Assembly (NCBI RefSeq): GCF_036246005.1
Contig: NZ_CP109171.1
Span: 7,366,001-7,430,000 of the forward strand
Reading direction: 5' to 3'
Source of the DNA: Streptomyces sp. NBC_01723
GTDB taxonomy: Bacteria; Actinomycetota; Actinomycetes; Streptomycetales; Streptomycetaceae
DNA: 64,000 bases
Shown one piece after another: positions 36,148-45,058 of this stretch. Positions within the stretch are counted from its first letter, which is position 1. Each line of letters starts with the position of its first letter. The position numbers were made by a program, and so were the translations under genes. Under the pieces are notes generated by a model that was given only the letters and a program-made list of their open reading frames with translations, ran no database searches and was not told where the DNA came from.

Positions 36148-37323
36148 ATGCGCTTCCGGCACCCCGACGGCTCCACCGTCCACCTCGCCTACTGCACCAA
36201 CGTCCACCCCGCCGAGACCCTCGACGGGGTCCTCGCCCAGCTCCGCGACCACTGCGAGCCGGTCCGTCGCCGCCTGGGCCGCGACCGCCTCGGCATCGGG
36301 CTGTGGCTCGCCCGCGACGCCGCGCACGCCCTGGTCACCGACCCCGCCGCGCTGCGCGGCCTGCGCACCGAACTCGACCGGCGGGGCCTGGAGGTCGTCA
36401 CCCTCAACGGCTTCCCCTATGAGGGCTTCGGCGCCGAAGAGGTCAAGTACCGCGTCTACACGCCGGACTGGGCCGACCCGGAACGCCTGGAACACACCAC
36501 CTCCCTGGCCCGCCTGCTCGCCGGACTGCTGCCCGACGACGTCACGGACGGCACCATCTCCACCCTGCCCCTCGCCTGGCGCACCGCGTACGACGAGACC
36601 CGCGCCGACAAGGCGCACGCCGCGCTGGGCACGCTCGCCGAACGCCTCGACGCGCTCCAGGAGCTGACCGGCCGCTCCATCCGCATCGGCCTGGAACCCG
36701 AACCCGGCTGCGTCGTGGAGACCACCCACGACGCGATCGCCCCGCTGACCGCGATCGGCCACGACCGGATCGGCGTCTGCGTCGACACCTGCCACCTCGC
36801 CACCTCCTTCGAAGATCCGGACACCGCTCTGGACGCCCTCGCCGCCGCCCGCGTCCCCGTCGTCAAGTCCCAGCTGTCCGCCGCCCTGCACGCCGAGCAC
36901 CCCGGCGACCCGGCGGTCCGGGAGGCGCTGGCCGCGTTCGCCGAGCCGCGCTTCCTGCACCAGACCCGGACCACCACCACGGCCGGCGGCCGCCAGGGCA
37001 CCGACGACCTCGACGAGGCCCTGGCCGAGGGCGGCCCGCTGCCCGACACCGCGCCCTGGCGCGCCCACTTCCACGTCCCCCTGCACGCGGCCCCCGCCGC
37101 GCCCCTCACCTCCACCCTCCCCGTGCTCAAGGCCGCGCTGAACCGGCTTGTCGGCGGGCCGCGCCCCCTCACCCGGCACCTGGAGGTCGAGACCTACACC
37201 TGGCAGGCCCTCCCGCCCGAGCTGCGGCCCCGCGCCCGCGCGCAGCTCACCGACGGCATCGCCGCCGAGCTGACCCTGGCCCGCGACCTGCTGACCGACC
37301 TCGGCCTGAAGGAACTGCCATGA
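36148..37323 (+). CDS. eboE: EboE, metabolite traffic protein
   Basis: A 391-residue TIM-barrel protein of the EboE family. It begins MRFRHPDGSTVHLAYCTNVHPAETLDG, a family hallmark with a conserved YCTNVHP. It includes GLEPEPGCVVETTHDAI and VCVDTCHLATSFEDP, both typical of xylose-isomerase-like metal sites. Start is 3 bases after the TatD stop; the end overlaps eboF by 4 bp. Confidence 0.88.
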   Translation: MRFRHPDGSTVHLAYCTNVHPAETLDGVLAQLRDHCEPVRRRLGRDRLGIGLWLARDAAHALVTDPAALRGLRTELDRRGLEVVTLNGFPYEGFGAEEVKYRVYTPDWADPERLEHTTSLARLLAGLLPDDVTDGTISTLPLAWRTAYDETRADKAHAALGTLAERLDALQELTGRSIRIGLEPEPGCVVETTHDAIAPLTAIGHDRIGVCVDTCHLATSFEDPDTALDALAAARVPVVKSQLSAALHAEHPGDPAVREALAAFAEPRFLHQTRTTTTAGGRQGTDDLDEALAEGGPLPDTAPWRAHFHVPLHAAPAAPLTSTLPVLKAALNRLVGGPRPLTRHLEVETYTWQALPPELRPRARAQLTDGIAAELTLARDLLTDLGLKELP

Positions 37324-38699
37324 CCCGCCCGACCCCCCTCCTCGTCCTGGACGTCGTCGGCCTCACCCCCCGTCTCCTCGACCACATGCCCCACCTCAAG
37401 CGGCTCGGCCAGTCCGGCTCCCGCGCGCCGCTCGGCACCGTGCTGCCCGCCGTCACCTGCGCCGCCCAGTCCACCTTCCTCACCGGCACCCACCCCTCCG
37501 AGCACGGCATCGTGGGCAACGGCTGGTACTTCCGCGAACTCGGCGACGTCCTGCTGTGGCGCCAGCACAACGGACTCGTCGCCGGCGACAAACTCTGGGA
37601 CGCCGCCCGCCGCGCCCACCCCGGCTACACCGTGGCCAACATCTGCTGGTGGTACGCCATGGGCGCCGACACCGACATCACCGTCACCCCCCGTCCCGTC
37701 TACTACGCCGACGGCCGCAAGGAACCCGACTGCTACACCAGGCCCCCGGCCCTGCACGACGAACTCACCGAAAAGCTCGGCACCTTCCCGCTCTTCCACT
37801 TCTGGGGGCCCGGCGCGGACCTGGTCTCCAGCCAGTGGATCATCGACGCCACCCGGCACGTCATGGCCACCCGCCATCCCGACCTGACGCTCTGCTACCT
37901 CCCTCACCTGGACTACGACCTCCAGCGCTTCGGCCCCGACGACCCCCGCTCCCTGAAGGCCGCTGCCGACCTGGACGCGGCGCTGGCCCCGCTCCTGGAG
38001 GACGCCCGCGCCGAGGGCCGCACCGTCGTCGCGCTGTCCGAGTACGGCATCACCCCCGTCAGCCGGCCCGTGGACATCAACCGCGCCCTGCGCCGCGCCG
38101 GCCTCCTCGAGGTGCACACCCAGGACGGCATGGAGTACCTCGACCCGATGGCCTCCCGCGCCTTCGCGGTCGCCGACCACCAGATCGCCCACGTGTACGT
38201 CCGCCGCCCCGAGGACCTGGACGCGACCCGCGCCGCCCTTGACGGGCTGCCCGGTATCGCGCAACTCCTCGACGACGAGGGAAAGAAGGCCCAGCACCTC
38301 GACCACCCCCGCTCCGGCGAGCTGGTCGCCGTCGCCGAGCCGGACGCCTGGTTCACGTACTACTACTGGCTCGACGACGGCCGCGCGCCCGACTTCGCGC
38401 AGCTCGTCGAGATCCACCGCAAACCCGGCTACGACCCGGTCGAGCTGTTCATGGACCCCCTCGACCCCTACGTCAAGGTCAAGGCGGCCTCCGCCCTGGC
38501 CCGCAAGAAACTCGGCATGCGCTACCGCATGGCGGTCGTGCCCCTGGATCCCTCACCTATTAGGGGCAGCCACGGCCGCCTCCCCGCGAGCGACGACGAC
38601 GGTCCGCTCCTCATCTGCTCCACCCCCCGCGCTGTCGGAGACCGCGTAGCGGCCACCGATGTGAAACAACTCCTGCTCCGGCTCGCCGGTCTCGACTGA
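37320..38699 (+). CDS. eboF: Alkaline-phosphatase-fold nucleotide pyrophosphatase/phosphodiesterase (EboF-like)
   Basis: A 459-residue alkaline-phosphatase superfamily protein of the NPP type. The N-terminal metal-binding VLDVVGLTPRLL and nucleophile region TCAAQSTFLTGTHPSEHGIVGNGW are clear. Further metal ligands are seen in YLPHLDYDLQ and VALSEYGI. There is no signal peptide, so it acts in the cytoplasm. It is the last gene of the ebo-like operon, and a phosphate-ester or diphosphate metabolite is its likely substrate. Confidence 0.85.
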   Translation: MTRPTPLLVLDVVGLTPRLLDHMPHLKRLGQSGSRAPLGTVLPAVTCAAQSTFLTGTHPSEHGIVGNGWYFRELGDVLLWRQHNGLVAGDKLWDAARRAHPGYTVANICWWYAMGADTDITVTPRPVYYADGRKEPDCYTRPPALHDELTEKLGTFPLFHFWGPGADLVSSQWIIDATRHVMATRHPDLTLCYLPHLDYDLQRFGPDDPRSLKAAADLDAALAPLLEDARAEGRTVVALSEYGITPVSRPVDINRALRRAGLLEVHTQDGMEYLDPMASRAFAVADHQIAHVYVRRPEDLDATRAALDGLPGIAQLLDDEGKKAQHLDHPRSGELVAVAEPDAWFTYYYWLDDGRAPDFAQLVEIHRKPGYDPVELFMDPLDPYVKVKAASALARKKLGMRYRMAVVPLDPSPIRGSHGRLPASDDDGPLLICSTPRAVGDRVAATDVKQLLLRLAGLD

Positions 38700-38811
38700 C
38701 GCTCCGTCACACGCGCTGCCGAGATCCAGCTACTGAGAGTGAAACACACGGCACTGACAACGGCCCGCCCGAGCCGCATCGCGGCAGGCCACGACCCAGA
38801 AGGCAGGCACC

Positions 38812-40017
38812 GTGAGCCCGTTCACCGATCCCTCCCGCACCGACGCCGGCACGGACCCGGCCCTCGACGGCCCGGACGAGAGCCTCCGCCGCAGCCTCGG
38901 CGTGGGCCGGCGCCGTTTCCTCAGCACCTGCACCGCGGTGGCGGCCGGAGCCGTCGCGGCCCCCGTCTTCGGCGCCGCCCCGGCCCTCGCCCAGGACCGG
39001 GACAGAGGCCACGACCACGACCACGGTCACGGCCGCGGGCAGGTCCTCGTCCCGGCGGACAAGCGCGGCATCATCCTCTACACCGTCCGCGACGCCACCG
39101 CCCGCGACCCCCTCGCCTCCGACCTGCCCTCCGGCTTCCGCGAGGTGTTCAAGCAGCTCGCCCGCCACGGCTACCGGCAGGTCGAGTTCGCCGGATACAA
39201 CCAGCACGCCAACGCCCCGGGCGGCGCCGGCCTTGAGTCCGTCAAGGGCGCGAAGCTGCTCCGCTCCTGGCTCGACGACTACGGCCTGCGCGCCCAGGGC
39301 AACCACGGCTTCATCCCGTCCTCCTGGCCGCTGACCGCGGAGGACGAGGACACCTTCAAGAAGCACCTGGAGATCGCCAACATCCTCGGCATGGACCACA
39401 TGGGCACCGGCGGCGACCCCACCGGCAGCTCCTACCGCGCCGACTGGGACGTGGCCGCCGACAAGTGGAACGCCCTCGGCCGGATCGCCCGCCGCGAGGG
39501 CATCAAGCTCTACACCCACAACCACGACGGCGCCTACGGCTTCCTGCTCGACGGCGGCCCGCTGGACGACCAGGGCCGGCCGACCCGCAGCTCGGGCATC
39601 CGGAAGCTGGAGTACTTCCTCAAGGCCACCGACCCGAAGGCGGTCTGGCTGGAGATGGACATCTTCTGGGCGCACGTGGCCCAGTACAAGTTCCACTCCT
39701 ACACCGCCCACGACGGCTCGACCCGGAAGGACGTCTTCGACCCGGCGGGTCTGGTCGCCCGCAACAACAAGCGCTACCCGCTGTTCCACGCCAAGGACGG
39801 CGTGGTCAGCACCACCAACGGCATGGGCTACGACATGGTGCCCTTCGGCACGGGTGTCATCGACTACCGCACGTTCTTCTCCCGGGTCGGGGAGCGGAAC
39901 TACCACAACCCGATGATCGAGGACGACAACTCCCCGAGCGCCACCGACCCGGCGCAGTCGCTGCGGGAGGCCAAGATCAGCTACGACAACCTGGCGGCCC
40001 TGCGCAAGCGCTGCTGA
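38812..40017 (+). CDS. Tat-exported sugar phosphate isomerase/epimerase-like protein
   Basis: A 401-residue protein with a twin-arginine signal (GRRRFLSTCTAVAAGAVAAPVFG, followed by APALAQ). A short His/Asp-rich segment DRDRGHDHDHGHGRG, possibly metal-binding, follows. The mature part is a TIM barrel of the xylose-isomerase-like family: VEFAGYNQHAN, LYTHNHDGAYGF, WLEMDIFWAH, LFHAKDG. Residues in those blocks can form the divalent metal site. Tat export implies folding with its metal in the cytoplasm. It may act on keto-sugars outside the cell together with the ThuA/DUF1080 protein; this is inference. Start GTG 38812. Confidence 0.85.
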   Translation: MSPFTDPSRTDAGTDPALDGPDESLRRSLGVGRRRFLSTCTAVAAGAVAAPVFGAAPALAQDRDRGHDHDHGHGRGQVLVPADKRGIILYTVRDATARDPLASDLPSGFREVFKQLARHGYRQVEFAGYNQHANAPGGAGLESVKGAKLLRSWLDDYGLRAQGNHGFIPSSWPLTAEDEDTFKKHLEIANILGMDHMGTGGDPTGSSYRADWDVAADKWNALGRIARREGIKLYTHNHDGAYGFLLDGGPLDDQGRPTRSSGIRKLEYFLKATDPKAVWLEMDIFWAHVAQYKFHSYTAHDGSTRKDVFDPAGLVARNNKRYPLFHAKDGVVSTTNGMGYDMVPFGTGVIDYRTFFSRVGERNYHNPMIEDDNSPSATDPAQSLREAKISYDNLAALRKRC

Positions 40018-40022
40018 CCCGC

Positions 40023-40073
40023 CGTACGGACGGGCGGCCTCCCCACGACGCGGGGAGGGCCGCCCGTCCGTAC
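40023..40073. terminator. Strong bidirectional terminator between convergent genes
   Basis: A long hairpin with arms 40023-40043 and 40052-40073 (core gtacggacgggcggcc paired with ggccgcccgtccgtac, continuing into tcccc/ggggag with a single-base bulge). It sits between the Tat-exported isomerase gene and the convergent OFA permease gene, so it can end transcription from both sides. Confidence 0.85.
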
Positions 40074-40110
40074 GAAACCGTGCGAGACCTCGCGAGGCCG
40101 CGTGGTGCGG

Positions 40111-41490
40111 TCACTCCTCGCCGAGCGGCCGTGGGTTGGGCGCGATGCGCTTGTCCTTCGGCCGTCCGGGCGGTTGCAGGAACAGCGCCACGAATCCCGC
40201 GAGGATCGAGATGCAGCCCGCCAGCGTGAAGGCTCCGTTGTAGCCCCAGGCGCCCACGACCACGGCACCCATGCCCGCGCCCAGTCCGGAGACGAGCTTG
40301 GAGCTGTAGACCATCCCGTAGTTGGTGGCGTTGTTGTTCTCGCCGAAGTAGTCCGCCGTCAGCGCCGCGAACATCGGGAAGATGGCACCGCCACCGAAGC
40401 CGGAGACGGCGGAGAAGATCAGGAACAGTGGCAGGTTCTTGATCTCGGCCGACCAGATGATGCCGAACTGGGCGAGGCCCAGGATGGCGCAGACGTAGAG
40501 CAGGCACTGCTTGCGGCCGTAGAGGTCGGAGAGCCAGCCGATGACGCCGCGCCCGGTGCCGTTGACGATCGCCTTCAGCGACATCGCCGTGGCCACGATC
40601 CCGGCCGCGAAGCCCGCCTCCTCACCGATGTCGACCTGGAAGGCGATACCGAAGATGTTCACGCCGGAGGTGCAGGCGAGACAGAACCACATCAGCGCCA
40701 CCCGGCCGGTCCGCCAGGCCTCCAGCGGGGAGTACTGCTTGGTCGCCGGGGGGTTCTTCTCCAGCGAACGCCGGGCCCGCGGGTCGTCCGGCGGGTTCAG
40801 CGGGTCGACGGCCGCCGGCCACCAGTTCTTCGGCGGGTCCCGGAAGTAGAAACCGGCCAGGGCCACCATCGCGGCCAGGAAGACACCCGCCGAGACCAGC
40901 ACCCAGCGGAAGTTGGAGCCGTCCATGTAGCCGTGGAAGATGAAGACGAACGGCACCGAACCGTACGCGAAGCCGCCGTTCACGAAGCCGGTCTTGCCGC
41001 CCCTGCGCTCCGGGTACCACTTGCCGACCATGTTGACGCAGGTCGCGTACACCATGCCCGCGCCCATGCCGCTGAACACGCCGAACCCGATGAAGGCGAG
41101 CGCGACATGCGGCGCGAACGCCAGGGACAGATAGCCGAGCAGCGTGCCGACCGACCCCAGCATCATCGCCCAGCGGGCCGGCAGTTTGCCGTTCTCTCGC
41201 AGCCGCCCCGCCGGAAACGCGACGGCGGCCTGGCAGAAGATCCAGGCGGTCATCATCCAGTAGATGCTGCCGCTGGACCAGTGGTGCGCCTCGTGGAGCG
41301 TGTCCTCGGCGGACGCGAACGCGTACTCGGCGGAGGAGATGCCCATCATGCCGATCCAGGGCAGGAGCACCATCCACTTGCGCTTGCGGCCCATGATGTC
41401 GATGTCGGACTCGCCCACGCGATAGACGCGTCCGTTCCGGTCGGTCACCTCCCGGTAGGCGGCGACCCGTGTGACGTCCGTGGCTGTCAT
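40111..41490 (-). CDS. OFA family MFS transporter (second copy)
   Basis: A 459-residue 12-helix major facilitator of the oxalate/formate antiporter family. It is clearly different from the permease at 16341-17681. It has a ~45-residue N-terminal cytoplasmic tail and a large central loop (about 230-270) containing KNWWPAAVDPLNPPDDPRARR. Motifs include GMGAGMVYATCVNMVGKWYPERRG and GWLSDLYGRKQ. ATG 41490 is preferred over an upstream in-frame codon because AAGGGGTG precedes it. It lies at the end of a minus-strand oxalate gene set, so oxalate uptake or oxalate/formate exchange is the likely role. Confidence 0.88.
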   Translation of the reverse strand: MTATDVTRVAAYREVTDRNGRVYRVGESDIDIMGRKRKWMVLLPWIGMMGISSAEYAFASAEDTLHEAHHWSSGSIYWMMTAWIFCQAAVAFPAGRLRENGKLPARWAMMLGSVGTLLGYLSLAFAPHVALAFIGFGVFSGMGAGMVYATCVNMVGKWYPERRGGKTGFVNGGFAYGSVPFVFIFHGYMDGSNFRWVLVSAGVFLAAMVALAGFYFRDPPKNWWPAAVDPLNPPDDPRARRSLEKNPPATKQYSPLEAWRTGRVALMWFCLACTSGVNIFGIAFQVDIGEEAGFAAGIVATAMSLKAIVNGTGRGVIGWLSDLYGRKQCLLYVCAILGLAQFGIIWSAEIKNLPLFLIFSAVSGFGGGAIFPMFAALTADYFGENNNATNYGMVYSSKLVSGLGAGMGAVVVGAWGYNGAFTLAGCISILAGFVALFLQPPGRPKDKRIAPNPRPLGEE

Positions 41491-41608
41491 GTCGTTTGCA
41501 CCCCTTGCGTCGAAAGATCTGGCCAGCGCCCCCTGTCCCATGCCTTTCGTGCGCAGCGCGGGTTCCGGGGCCGGCCGACGCGCACCCGTCGGCCGGCCCT
41601 CCGCGGGC

Positions 41609-43810
41609 TCACCTCATGTGCCGCCCCCCCAGCAAGCCCGCCCGTCTCCCGCCACCGCCCTGACGGAGGGCCTGCGGCCCCAGCCTTGATGCCGCCCGCG
41701 CCCAGCGGTACTTCGCGCCGAGCACGGCCACCGGCTTCTCGGTGGTGTACGGGTAGGCCACGACCCCGTGCTCGAAGAGGTACTGGCACGCCTCCTCCAC
41801 CTCGACGTCGCCGGCCAGGGAGGCCACCACGGGCTTCTCGATGCCCCGCGCGCGGAACTCGCCCACCACCCGCGCGGTGAGCTCGGCGAACACCATGGGG
41901 GGAGTGACGATGGTGTGCCAGTAGCCGAGGACCAGCGCGTGGATGCGCGGATCCTCCAGACCAAGCCGGATCGTCGCCTCGTACGTCGACGGAGGCTCGC
42001 CCCCGGTGATGTCCACCGGGTTGCCCGCCGCGCCGAACGGCGGGATGAACGCGCGGAACGCCTCGTCCAGGTCCGGCGGTATCTCCATCAGCGACAGGCC
42101 GTTGTCCGTCACCGCGTCCGAGAGCAGTACGCCGCTGCCCCCGGCACCGGTGATGATCACCACGTTGTCGCCCTCCGGCGCGGGCAGCACCGGCAACGCG
42201 CGCGCGTACTCCAGCATCTCGTTCAGCCCGGGCGCCCGGATGACGCCCGCCTGCCGGAGGATGTCGTCGTACACGGCGTCGTCCCCGGCCAGCGCCCCGG
42301 TGTGCGACCCGGCGGCCTTCGCGCCCGCCGCCGTCCGCCCCGCCTTGAGCACGACCACCGGTTTCCTGGGCACCGTCGCCCGCGCGGCCTCGACGAACGC
42401 GCGCCCGTCCTTGAGGTCCTCCAGGTGCATCGCGATGCACTCGGTGCGCGGGTCCTCACCGAACCAGGTCAGCAGGTCGTCCTCGTCCAGGTCCGACTTG
42501 TTGCCCAGGCCGACGATCGCCGACACGCCGGTTTTCGTGGTCCGTGCGAAACCCAGGATCGCCATCCCGATCCCGCCCGACTGCGAGGTCAGCGCGACCC
42601 CGCCCTTGACGTCGTACGGCGTGCAGAACGTGGCGCACAGGTCCTGCCAGGTCGAGTAGTAGCCGTAGATGTTCGGCCCGAGCAGCCGTACGCCGTACCG
42701 CTCGGCGACCGCCACGATCTCGTCCTGGAGCGCCTGCTCGCCGGTCTCCGCGAAGCCGGAGGGAATGAGTACGGCGTTGGGGATCCGCTTGCGCCCCACC
42801 TCTTCCAGGGCCGCCGCCACGAACCGCGCGGGGATCGCGAAGACCGCCACATCCACCTCACCGGGAACGTCGGTGACACTCTTGTACGCCTTGCGGCCCA
42901 AGATGTCATCGGCCTTCGGGTTCACCGGGTGGATCTCGCCCGCGAAGCCGCCGTCGACGAGGTTGCGCATCACCGAGTTGCCGATCTTGCCGGGTTCACC
43001 CGACGCGCCGATCACCGCCACCGAGGAGGGCTGCATCAGGCGCCGCATCGAGGTGAGGATCTCCTCGCGCGTGTACCGGCGGCGCTCCTTCGGCGTGTCG
43101 GTGGCGAGGATGACCCGGATGTCGGCCGCGACCGCGCCCTCGGGCGTGGCGATCACCGGGTTGAGGTCCACCTCGGCGATGTCCGGGAAGTCGGCGACGA
43201 GTTCGGAGACCCGGCGGATCTGCTCGGCCACCGCCCACCGGTCGACGCCGGCCCGCCCGCGCACCCCGCGCAGCACCTCCGCCGCCCGGATCGAGTCCAG
43301 CATGGACAGCGCCTCGTCGGCGTCCACCGGTGCCAGCCGGAAGGTGACGTCCTTGAGGACCTCGACCAGCACGCCGCCCAGCCCGAACGCCACCACCTTC
43401 CCGAACGTCGGATCGGTCACCGCGCCGACGATGACCTCCTGCCCCTGTGGCAGCAGTTCCTGGACCTGCACACCCTCGATGCGCGCCGACGCGTCGTACG
43501 CGCGCGCGTTGTCGACGATCCGGCGGAACGCGGCCCGCACGTCCGCCGCGCCCTCCACCCCGACGACCACACCGCCGGCGTCGGTCTTGTGCAGGATGCC
43601 GGGCGAGACGATCTTCATGACGACCGGCCCGCCGAAGCGCGCCGCGCAGGCCACCGCCTCATCGACGTCCCGGGCCAGTTCCTCTCCCGGTACGGCGATC
43701 CCGTAGGCGTCCGCGAGCACCTTCCCCTCGGGCGCGGTGAGCGCGGTGCGCCCCTCGGCCCGCACGGAGTCCAGGAGTGCCCGCACCCGGGCCACCCGGT
43801 CCTCGGCCAT
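41609..43810 (-). CDS. NDP-forming acyl-CoA synthetase (acetate--CoA ligase family)
   Basis: A 733-residue fusion of the succinyl-CoA-synthetase-like parts in the order ATP-grasp (about 1-240), CoA-binding Rossmann (about 255-380; VAVIGASGEPGKIG) and ligase domain. The phosphorylated histidine is in AAGSHTGALAG at about residue 503. It converts a short acid, NTP and CoA to acyl-CoA, or runs backward to make ATP. Lying between frc and an OFA permease, it could handle oxalate, formate or acetate. ATG 43810 is chosen; GTG 43813 is one codon earlier. It is separated from frc by 4 bases. Confidence 0.85.
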   Translation of the reverse strand: MAEDRVARVRALLDSVRAEGRTALTAPEGKVLADAYGIAVPGEELARDVDEAVACAARFGGPVVMKIVSPGILHKTDAGGVVVGVEGAADVRAAFRRIVDNARAYDASARIEGVQVQELLPQGQEVIVGAVTDPTFGKVVAFGLGGVLVEVLKDVTFRLAPVDADEALSMLDSIRAAEVLRGVRGRAGVDRWAVAEQIRRVSELVADFPDIAEVDLNPVIATPEGAVAADIRVILATDTPKERRRYTREEILTSMRRLMQPSSVAVIGASGEPGKIGNSVMRNLVDGGFAGEIHPVNPKADDILGRKAYKSVTDVPGEVDVAVFAIPARFVAAALEEVGRKRIPNAVLIPSGFAETGEQALQDEIVAVAERYGVRLLGPNIYGYYSTWQDLCATFCTPYDVKGGVALTSQSGGIGMAILGFARTTKTGVSAIVGLGNKSDLDEDDLLTWFGEDPRTECIAMHLEDLKDGRAFVEAARATVPRKPVVVLKAGRTAAGAKAAGSHTGALAGDDAVYDDILRQAGVIRAPGLNEMLEYARALPVLPAPEGDNVVIITGAGGSGVLLSDAVTDNGLSLMEIPPDLDEAFRAFIPPFGAAGNPVDITGGEPPSTYEATIRLGLEDPRIHALVLGYWHTIVTPPMVFAELTARVVGEFRARGIEKPVVASLAGDVEVEEACQYLFEHGVVAYPYTTEKPVAVLGAKYRWARAASRLGPQALRQGGGGRRAGLLGGRHMR

Positions 43811-43814
43811 CACG

Positions 43815-45047
43815 TCAGACCACCCCGTTCGACTTGAGCAGGCGCAGTTCCTCGTCGCCGAGACCCAGCTCGCCGACGTACACCTCTTCGTTGTGCTCGC
43901 CGAGCAGGGGTGAACTGGTCACCCGCACCGGCGAGTCGGAGAGCTTGAGCGGGCTCCCGACGGTCACGAACTCGCCCCGCTCGGGGTGCGGCACGGTGAC
44001 GACCATCTCGTTGGCGGCCAGCGAGGCGTCCTCGATGATCTCCCTGGTGGACAGGATCGGCCCGCACGGGATGTTGTGGGCGTTGAGCCGCTCCAGCACC
44101 TCCCACTTGGGCAGCGTGGACGACCACTCCTCGATCAGCTGGAACATCTTGCCCAGCTTCGGCAGCCGCGCCTGCGGCGTCGCCCACTCCGGGTCGTCGG
44201 CCAGCTCGGGCCGGCCGATCAGCTCGCTGAGCGGCTGCCAGCCGACCGGCTGGACGATGACGTACACGTAGTCGTTCGGGCCGCCCGGCGCGCACTTGAC
44301 CGCCCAGCCCGGCTGCCCGCCGCCGGACGCGTTGCCGGACCGGGGAACCTCGTCGCCGAAGTCCTCGTTGGGATATTCGGCGAGGGGACCATGGGCCAGG
44401 CGCTGCTGGTCGCGCAGCTTCACCCGGCAGAGGTTGAGCACCGCGTGCTGCATGGCCACGTTCACCCGCTGCCCGCGCCCGGTGCGCTCCCGCTGGTACA
44501 GCGCGGCGAGGATGCCCGCCACGGCGTGCACGCCCGTGCCCGAGTCCCCGATCTGGGCGCCCGTCGCCAGCGGCGGCCCGTCCTCGAAACCGGTGGTGGA
44601 CATCGATCCGCCCATGGCCTGCGCGACCACCTCGTACGCCTTGAAGGCGGTGTAGGGGCCGTCGCCGAACCCCTTGATGGAGGCGTAGACGATCCGTGGA
44701 TTGATCTCCTTGATGCGGTCCCAGGTGAACCCCATCCGGTCCACCGCGCCCGGGCCGAAGTTCTCGACCATGACGTCCGAGCGCCGGATCAGCTCGGTGA
44801 GGATGTCCTTGCCGCGCTCGGTCTTGGTGTTGAGGGTGATGCTCCGCTTGTTGCAGTTGAGCATCGTGAAGTACAGGGAGTCGACGTCCGGCAGGTCGCG
44901 CAGCTGCTTGCGCGTGATGTCGCCGCTCGGCGCCTCCAGCTTGACGACGTCCGCGCCGAGCCAGGCGAGCAGCTGGGTCGCCGAGGGCCCGGACTGCACA
45001 TGCGTCATGTCCAGGACGCGGATGCCCTCAAGAGCCTTGGCTGTCAT
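43815..45047 (-). CDS. frc: Formyl-CoA:oxalate CoA-transferase
   Basis: A 410-residue class III CoA-transferase that moves CoA from formyl-CoA to oxalate. Similarity to the Oxalobacter enzyme is obvious along the chain ([47 protein letters not shown]). The catalytic aspartate is Asp168 in [10 protein letters not shown], and the flexible glycine loop is SGGGQPGW at about 241-248. It is 11 bases downstream of the oxalyl-CoA-decarboxylase-like gene, the classical pairing for oxalate degradation. Confidence 0.93.
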   Translation of the reverse strand: MTAKALEGIRVLDMTHVQSGPSATQLLAWLGADVVKLEAPSGDITRKQLRDLPDVDSLYFTMLNCNKRSITLNTKTERGKDILTELIRRSDVMVENFGPGAVDRMGFTWDRIKEINPRIVYASIKGFGDGPYTAFKAYEVVAQAMGGSMSTTGFEDGPPLATGAQIGDSGTGVHAVAGILAALYQRERTGRGQRVNVAMQHAVLNLCRVKLRDQQRLAHGPLAEYPNEDFGDEVPRSGNASGGGQPGWAVKCAPGGPNDYVYVIVQPVGWQPLSELIGRPELADDPEWATPQARLPKLGKMFQLIEEWSSTLPKWEVLERLNAHNIPCGPILSTREIIEDASLAANEMVVTVPHPERGEFVTVGSPLKLSDSPVRVTSSPLLGEHNEEVYVGELGLGDEELRLLKSNGVV

Positions 45048-45058
45048 GGGCCTTCACC

